Shown here piece after piece: positions 6,836-10,623 of a stretch of 10,623 bases of DNA (position 1 is the stretch's first letter; every line of letters begins with the position of its first letter). Position numbers and translations under genes: made by a program. The stretch spans positions 1 to 10,623 of the forward strand of contig JBBPYA010000138.1 of assembly GCA_038200385.1 (NCBI GenBank), in the 5' to 3' direction. The notes beneath the pieces were generated by a model. That model saw only the letters and a program-made list of their open reading frames with translations, did no database searches and was not told where the DNA came from. This DNA is from JBBPYA01 sp038200385. Lineage in GTDB: Bacteria > Actinomycetota > Actinomycetes > Mycobacteriales > Geodermatophilaceae.

Positions 6836-7178
6836 AGAAGGCAACAGGAACGTCGTCTGAAGACCCCTCGCCCGGTGGCCGGGTCGGGCCGGCCGAACTC
6901 GCCACTGCCGGCCAACGGCGGGAGCAGCAGCGTCTGCCGGACGAGATCGACGCGGTCTCGGCCTTGTCGGGCCGTGCCGTGGCCAGTATCGCGACGGCGA
7001 GCGCCGAGGCGGCATTCCGCCAGAGCAAGATCCGGGACAGCCGGAACCCCGCGGCGAAGGCGGTCAGCACCGGCGCCACGACGCCGAACCAGGACGGTCT
7101 CCACGAATGCCGGGGGCCGGCCGTGAGAAGTGGCACCTGCCGAGCCGCCAACGGCCATGGACCGCCGCTACCGGGCGC
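6836..7178. other. Gene-free stretch between exporter genes and sulfatase fragment
   Basis: No gene here carries a motif I recognise. Open frames exist on both strands, but high G/C content makes them common. One - strand frame (about 6975-7095) has a hydrophobic run reading SWFGVVAPVLTAFAAGF and a second, ILLWRNAASALAVAILATA. This could be the relic of a small two-span membrane protein; it has no good start and its flanks read as low-complexity Arg/Gly. I treat the stretch as probable recombination debris. Confidence 0.35.
6871..6913 (+). terminator. Possible terminator hairpins after the exporter genes
   Basis: Two short inverted repeats follow the end of the operon: CCCGG (6871-6875) with CCGGG (6879-6883), and GGCCGGC (6887-6893) with GCCGGCC (6907-6913) around a 13-nt loop. 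Neither has a T run. Such G/C repeats arise easily in this base composition, so this is only a candidate for the end of the lanthipeptide transcript. Confidence 0.3.
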
Positions 7179-7799
7179 CACCACTACGAACCCTCGGTGC
7201 GGATCCCGCTGATCGTGACGCCACCGGGCGGTCGAACGGCGAGCGTGGCCACCGGGCCGACCAGCATCTTGGACGTGCTGCCGACGATCCTGGCGCTGGC
7301 CGGTGTGACCGAGCACCTACCCGTGGACGGGCACAGCGTGCTGACCGGCGACGGGGACACGACTTCGCCGGAGCGGGTCGTCTTCTGGGAGTACCACTCC
7401 GAAGGCGTGTACGCGCCGTGCTTCATGGCCCGGCGCGGCCACCACAAGCTGATCTACATCCATGGCCACGAGCACCAGCTCTTCGACCTGGCCGAAGATC
7501 CGGGGGAGAGCCGGGACCTGGCCGGCGACGACGAGTACGCGGCGGTGGAGAAGGAGCTGCTCGAGGCGATCCTGGCCCGCTTCGACCCCGACCGGCTGGA
7601 GACCGACATCCGGGCCGGGCTGGCCCGGCGCCGGGTCATCAAACAGGCGATGGCGCGGACCCGCACGCACTGGGACCACACGCCGTACACCGACCCCACG
7701 CAGCAGTACTGGCCTTCGACTAGCGCCGGACGAGCCGGTCGACGTCAGGTGCTGGTGAGGATGACGAGTCGCTGGGTCGCCCGGGTCATCGCGACGTAG
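7179..7799 (+). pseudogene. 3' fragment of a choline-sulfatase-like sulfatase gene
   Basis: The frame from 7179 reads HHYEPSVRIPLIVTPPGG and then LDVLPTILALAGV, VDGHSVL, EYHSEGVYAPCFMARRGHHK, HQLFDLAEDPGESRDLAG and THWDHTPYTDPTQQYW. This is the C-terminal part of the alkaline-phosphatase-like sulfatases, closest by eye to choline-sulfatase (BetC). Roughly the last 180 residues are present. The first 300 or so, with the metal ligands and the Cys-x-Pro-x-Arg motif that becomes formylglycine, are absent. Upstream of the conserved frame the reading becomes unrelated, so a deletion or insertion joint lies near 7175. The frame stays open to a TAG at 7797-7799 and runs into the 3' end of the convergent helR gene, so the original C-terminus may also be lost. 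It cannot encode an active sulfatase. The absence of frameshifts in the retained part suggests a fairly recent loss. Confidence 0.8.
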
Positions 7800-9934
7800 C
7801 GGTCGACCGTTCCTTCGATGCCGCCGCCGAAGGCCTCCGGGTCGACCAGGACGACCAGGTCGAATTCGAGCCCCTTCGACAGCTCCGGGGTGAGCGACCG
7901 GACGCGCGGTCCGTCCTGAAATTCGGCCCGGAACGTGGAATCTCCGATGACGCAGGCGATCCCGTCGGCCTGCGCGGCGAGCCAGCCGTCCAGGATCGAG
8001 GCCAGCTCCGAGGTGGCTCCGTGCCCTACGGGGACACCGCTGGTGCGGATGGACGTCGGCACGTTGGCGTCGGGCAACACGGTCCGGATCACCGGTTCGG
8101 CTTCGGCCATGACTTCTGACGGCGTCCGGTAGTTGATGCTCAGGGTGGCCAGGGTGACCCGGTTGAGTCCGATCCGCTCGAGGCGTTCCTGCCACGACTC
8201 CGTGAATCCGTGCCTGGCCTGGGCGCGGTCCCCGACGATGGTGAAGCTCCGGGACGGGCAGCGCAGCAGCAACATCTGCCACTCCGCGTCGGTGAGCTCC
8301 TGGGCCTCGTCCACGACGATGTGCGCGAACGGCCCGGCAAGCAGGTCCGGGTCGATGCCGGGCCGTGCCTGATCGTCCACCAGGGCGTCCCGGAGATCCT
8401 CTCCACGCAGCATCGACATCACAAGCAGCTCGGAGTCGTCAGCCACGATCAGCTCGTCGACGACCCTGGTCATGTGCTCGCGTTCGGCGGCCATGGCGGC
8501 CTCCGCCCGCAGTCGGCGGCGGGACGCCTCGGGGTCGCCGAGCCGTTGCCGGGCCGCGTCCAACAGGGGCAGGTCGGACACCGTCCAGGCCCCGGGGTCC
8601 GCGCGCTGCAGCGCCCGGACGTCCTCGCGGCGCAGCCACGGGGCGCACCTGCGCAGGTAGGCCGGCACCGACCACAGGTCCCCGACGAGGTCGGCCGCCT
8701 GGAGCAGCGGCCACGCCCGCTTGAAGGCCGTCAGCAGCGCGGCGTTGTCCTGCAACGATTTCCGGAGCAGCTCGGTCGGCGCGCCACCGTCGTACTTGTC
8801 CGTCAGGATCGTGAGTAGCTCCTGCCAGACGCGGTTGCGCGCGTCGTTGTGCGCGGTGCCGGGCTCGCGCACGTCGAACGCCTCGGCCCAGTCGTCGGCG
8901 CTCAGCCAGAGGTCGGACCAGGGTGTCTCGACCGTCATCCCGGTGGTGGGCGGCTCCTCGTAGAACCGCACCGCGGCCTCGATGCCGGTCATCATGTGCG
9001 CCGAGGACTTCAGCATGGCCACGTCCGGGTCGGTCTCGACCGCTGCCGTGGCGCCCTCGGTGACGAGGTCCCGCAGGGTGCAGGTCTGCACGCCCTCCTC
9101 GCCGAGGCTGGGCAGGACGTCGGCGACGTAGGCCAGGTAGGGCTGGTGGGGACCGACGAACAACACGCCGCCGCGGTGGTGACCGAGGCGTGGGTCAACG
9201 CCGAGGGTTCGCCCGAGGCGCGGGTCACCGTAGAGCAGGTAGGCGGAGCGGTGCAGGGCGACGACGGTCTTGCCCGTGCCCGGCCCGCCGTCGACGACGA
9301 GAGCACCGGCCGAGCCTGCACGGATGATGGCGTCCTGGTCGGCCTGGATGGTGCTCAGCACGTCCCGCATCCGCTCCGACCGGTGGCCGCCCAGGCTGGC
9401 GAGAAAGGCGGACTGGTCATCGAGCGCGGCGTGCCCCTCGAAGCCGTCCGGGGTGAACACCTCGTCCCAGTAGTCGCTGATCCGGCCGAGGGTCCAGCGG
9501 TACCGGCGCCGGCTGGCCAGCCCCATCGGGTTGGCGTGCGTCGCCCCGAAGAACGGCTCGGCCGCGGGGGAGCGCCAGTCGACCAGCAGCCGGCGACCCG
9601 AGCTGTCGGCGAGGCCGAGCCGTCCGACGTACACGGGCTCTGGATCCTGCGCGCCGACCATGCGTCCGAGGCACAGGTCCAGACCGAAGCGGCGCAGGGT
9701 GCGCAGCCGAGCGGTCAGCCGGTGGACCGCCAGGTCCCGGTCCATCGCCTCCTGGCCGATCCCGCCGGGAGCCCTGCGCTCGGCAGCGATGCTGTCGGAC
9801 AGCTCGGCGATGGACTTCTCGAGACTGTCCGCGATCGCCACGAAATGCCGCTCGTCACCGCGGATCAGCGTCGGGTCGGCTTTCGGGGTGAGGTGGTCCG
9901 GAAGGTTGAAGGCACTGGCGGTCTGAGGGTTCAT
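7745..9934 (-). CDS. helR: HelR-type RNA polymerase recycling ATPase (HelD family)
   Basis: A 729-residue superfamily 1 UvrD-like ATPase of the HelD group, which frees stalled RNA polymerase. The actinobacterial HelR branch displaces rifamycins from the polymerase and gives tolerance. By eye it belongs to that branch from LTARLRTLRRFGLDLCLGRM (73-92), VDWRSPAAEPFFGATHANP (118-136) and RRYRWTLGRISDYWDEVF (143-160). Motifs in order: Walker A GGPGTGKT (216-223), Walker B/DEAQ IVVDEAQEL (539-547), VGDRAQ (567-572), LSINYRTP (598-605), LSKGLEFD (685-692) and VAMTRATQRL (714-723). The N-terminal 60 or so residues are charged and helical-looking, as in the RNAP-binding arm of HelD. The start has GGAGAGG (complement of 9940-9946) five bases upstream. 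The segment after Walker A contains an in-frame near-duplication, DPRLG at 237-241 and again at 247-251. It is transcribed towards the sulfatase fragment and overlaps it by 55 bases. Confidence 0.9.
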   Translation of the reverse strand: MNPQTASAFNLPDHLTPKADPTLIRGDERHFVAIADSLEKSIAELSDSIAAERRAPGGIGQEAMDRDLAVHRLTARLRTLRRFGLDLCLGRMVGAQDPEPVYVGRLGLADSSGRRLLVDWRSPAAEPFFGATHANPMGLASRRRYRWTLGRISDYWDEVFTPDGFEGHAALDDQSAFLASLGGHRSERMRDVLSTIQADQDAIIRAGSAGALVVDGGPGTGKTVVALHRSAYLLYGDPRLGRTLGVDPRLGHHRGGVLFVGPHQPYLAYVADVLPSLGEEGVQTCTLRDLVTEGATAAVETDPDVAMLKSSAHMMTGIEAAVRFYEEPPTTGMTVETPWSDLWLSADDWAEAFDVREPGTAHNDARNRVWQELLTILTDKYDGGAPTELLRKSLQDNAALLTAFKRAWPLLQAADLVGDLWSVPAYLRRCAPWLRREDVRALQRADPGAWTVSDLPLLDAARQRLGDPEASRRRLRAEAAMAAEREHMTRVVDELIVADDSELLVMSMLRGEDLRDALVDDQARPGIDPDLLAGPFAHIVVDEAQELTDAEWQMLLLRCPSRSFTIVGDRAQARHGFTESWQERLERIGLNRVTLATLSINYRTPSEVMAEAEPVIRTVLPDANVPTSIRTSGVPVGHGATSELASILDGWLAAQADGIACVIGDSTFRAEFQDGPRVRSLTPELSKGLEFDLVVLVDPEAFGGGIEGTVDRYVAMTRATQRLVILTST
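9183..9229 (-). repeat. 30-bp tandem duplication inside helR
   Basis: Bases 9183-9199 and 9213-9229 match at 15 of 17 positions with a 30-base offset, which preserves the frame. The protein shows it as DPRLGRTLGV followed by DPRLGHHRGG, so about ten residues appear inserted shortly after Walker A. From memory, related HelR proteins have one DPRLG followed directly by the GGVLFVGPHQ segment. Confidence 0.6.
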
Positions 9935-9981
9935 GGCGTCCTCTCCGATCTGCGGTTCGACACCTTAGATCGATTTTTCGG

Positions 9982-9993
9982 CGCTCATGAGCG
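9982..9993. promoter_or_regulatory. 12-bp palindrome upstream of helR, possible operator
   Basis: CGCTCATGAGCG is a perfect palindrome centred about 54 bases upstream of the helR start. On the - strand a TAAGGT (complement of 9962-9967) could be a -10 box, which would place the -35 region inside the palindrome. helR homologues are induced by rifamycins through an upstream inverted repeat, the rifamycin-associated element. I could not match this palindrome to that element from memory, so identity is open. Confidence 0.4.
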
Positions 9994-10058
9994 TCTCCGG
10001 ACTCTGCTACAACTGAGGTTGACGAGCTCCGCTCGGACTGACCTTCCTCGGTCGTGAT

Positions 10059-10211
10059 CTACGCCCTGGCGAGCGGGCGGTACCGCACGTCGGGCAGTTG
10101 CCGGCCGATGCTCGGCGACAACACCTCGACGTTCCTGCCGCCGGCCGCGGCCAGCGCGATCCGCACTGCCTCGCCCGGAGCGCAGTCCAGGAACGTGACG
10201 CCGTCGGATGG
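10059..10211 (-). pseudogene. Possible RibD/dihydrofolate-reductase-like gene fragment
   Basis: On the - strand the frame ending at the TAG complement of 10059-10061 reads SDGVTFLDCAPGEAVRIALA followed by AAGGRNVEVLSPSIGRQLPD. This resembles the middle of actinobacterial dihydrofolate-reductase-like (RibD C-terminal) proteins, where a strand (VTFV), a helix (ALxxAxxAAG) and VEVFSPTIGRQ-type sequence occur in that order. Only about 50 residues match and the frame stops soon after. No N-terminal half with a start or substrate-binding residues is visible upstream, so it would be a relic. The match is from pattern memory only, and a chance frame in G/C-rich DNA remains possible. Confidence 0.45.
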
Positions 10212-10451
10212 GGCCACGTCCCCGGGGTCCCGCCGACGACCGCTCGGGTTTGACGCAGCGCACAGACCCGCCGGTCAGCCCGCGGGTTCTGGATCACCAC
10301 CTGATCGTAGATCTGCATCCGGGGGGCAAGACTCGCGCCGGGTCGGTCTCCGGTGCCAGCAGATACTCCTCGGGCACCAGGCCAGGATGGCGAACATGAA
10401 CAGGGGGATGAACGGACCTCACGTCCGGACGGCCGGGGGCGTCTACCGGGC
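10212..10451. other. Gene-poor stretch before the methyltransferase gene
   Basis: No gene recognised. Two - strand frames carry protein-like pieces: VPEEYLLAPETDPARVLPPG (in the complement of about 10320-10380) and, one frame away and adjoining, MQIYDQVVIQNPRADRRV (about 10262-10317). Read together across one shift they could be the relic of one gene, but I cannot name a family. The stretch also must hold the promoter of the following + strand gene; no clear boxes are visible. Confidence 0.3.
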
Positions 10452-10623
10452 ATGCCGATGACAGCGACCCGGGCCTACACGGTGCTGGACTCCCCGCTCG
10501 GGGAGCTGACCCTGGTCGCCGCCGACGGTGCCCTGGTCGGGCTCTACCTCCCCGGCCACCGCCGGCGGCCGGCCCCGGCGACCTTCGGGGCCCGCGAGGA
10601 CGGCCCGTTCGGCGGTGCGGCGA
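10452..10623 (+). CDS. ogt: Methylated-DNA-protein cysteine methyltransferase, N-terminal part
   Basis: The first 57 codons of a gene cut by the window end. The protein begins MPMTATRAYTVLDSPLGELT and continues LVAADGALVGLYLPGHRRRP, then FGAREDGPF. The SPLG-x-LTLVA-x-DGALxGLYL pattern is the N-terminal ribonuclease-H-like domain of Ogt/MGMT suicide enzymes, which move alkyl groups from O6-alkylguanine in DNA to their own cysteine. The active-site PCHRV segment and the helix-turn-helix lie beyond the window, so activity cannot be judged. Two in-frame ATGs stand at 10452 and 10458. Neither has a strong Shine-Dalgarno (only a G run around 10434-10439), so the start could be either. Confidence 0.82.
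   Translation, partial: MPMTATRAYTVLDSPLGELTLVAADGALVGLYLPGHRRRPAPATFGAREDGPFGGAA

Noticed and set aside
6413..7015. 200-codon and other long - strand frames opposite the exporter end
   Set aside because: Arg/Pro-rich shadows of the exporter coding frame, extended by G/C-rich DNA without stops; no motif.
7745..9934. Ordinary UvrD/PcrA DNA-repair helicase
   Set aside because: The DEAQ box, N-terminal sequence and segments such as RRYRWTLGRISDYWDEVF fit the HelD/HelR RNA polymerase branch, not UvrD.
8849..10057. 402-codon + strand frame opposite helR
   Set aside because: A shadow of helR, which has every superfamily 1 motif in order. The opposite product has no recognisable domain.
1..10623. 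CRISPR arrays, tRNA or rRNA genes, insertion-sequence ends
   Set aside because: I saw no regularly spaced repeats, no tRNA-like TTCGA arm in a cloverleaf context, no rRNA sequence and no transposase motif. The group II intron end is the only mobile-element signal I can support.

Overview
The window is high-GC DNA with strong G/C bias at third codon positions, polypurine Shine-Dalgarno sites and actinobacterial protein families, so the host is most likely an actinomycete. Species cannot be read from the sequence alone.

Layout, left to right. Bases 1-140 look like the 3' end of a group II intron: a 34-nt domain V fold, then a domain VI-like hairpin. About 200 bases follow with no gene I can support. 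A four-gene class III lanthipeptide cluster then runs on the + strand: lanKC (346-3042), a 41-residue precursor gene lanA (3049-3174, easy to miss), and two ABC exporter half-transporters (3270-5003 and 5000-6835). This is the order of the Streptomyces SapB locus ramC-ramS-ramA-ramB. lanKC ends inside the Shine-Dalgarno of lanA, a 13-bp perfect hairpin separates lanA from the exporter genes, and the two exporter genes overlap by ATGA.

To the right lies debris: about 340 bases without a convincing gene, then the 3' third of a sulfatase gene (7179-7799) with no catalytic N-terminus. On the - strand follows an intact HelR-type RNA polymerase recycling ATPase (7745-9934), linked in its family to rifamycin tolerance, with a 12-bp palindrome upstream. 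A possible RibD/dihydrofolate-reductase-like fragment (10059-10211, -) and the start of a methylated-DNA-protein cysteine methyltransferase gene (10452 to the window end) close the window.

How the genes work together: LanKC should phosphorylate and eliminate Ser residues of LanA and cyclise them onto Cys. The two half-transporters should form one asymmetric heterodimeric exporter for the product. The most unusual element is the precursor. Its leader is a normal LLDLQ type, but its core holds two Ser-x-x-Ser-x(2-3)-Cys ring motifs in an Arg/Gly-rich sequence, unlike the hydrophobic SapB-type products. No regulator or leader peptidase gene is visible in the window.
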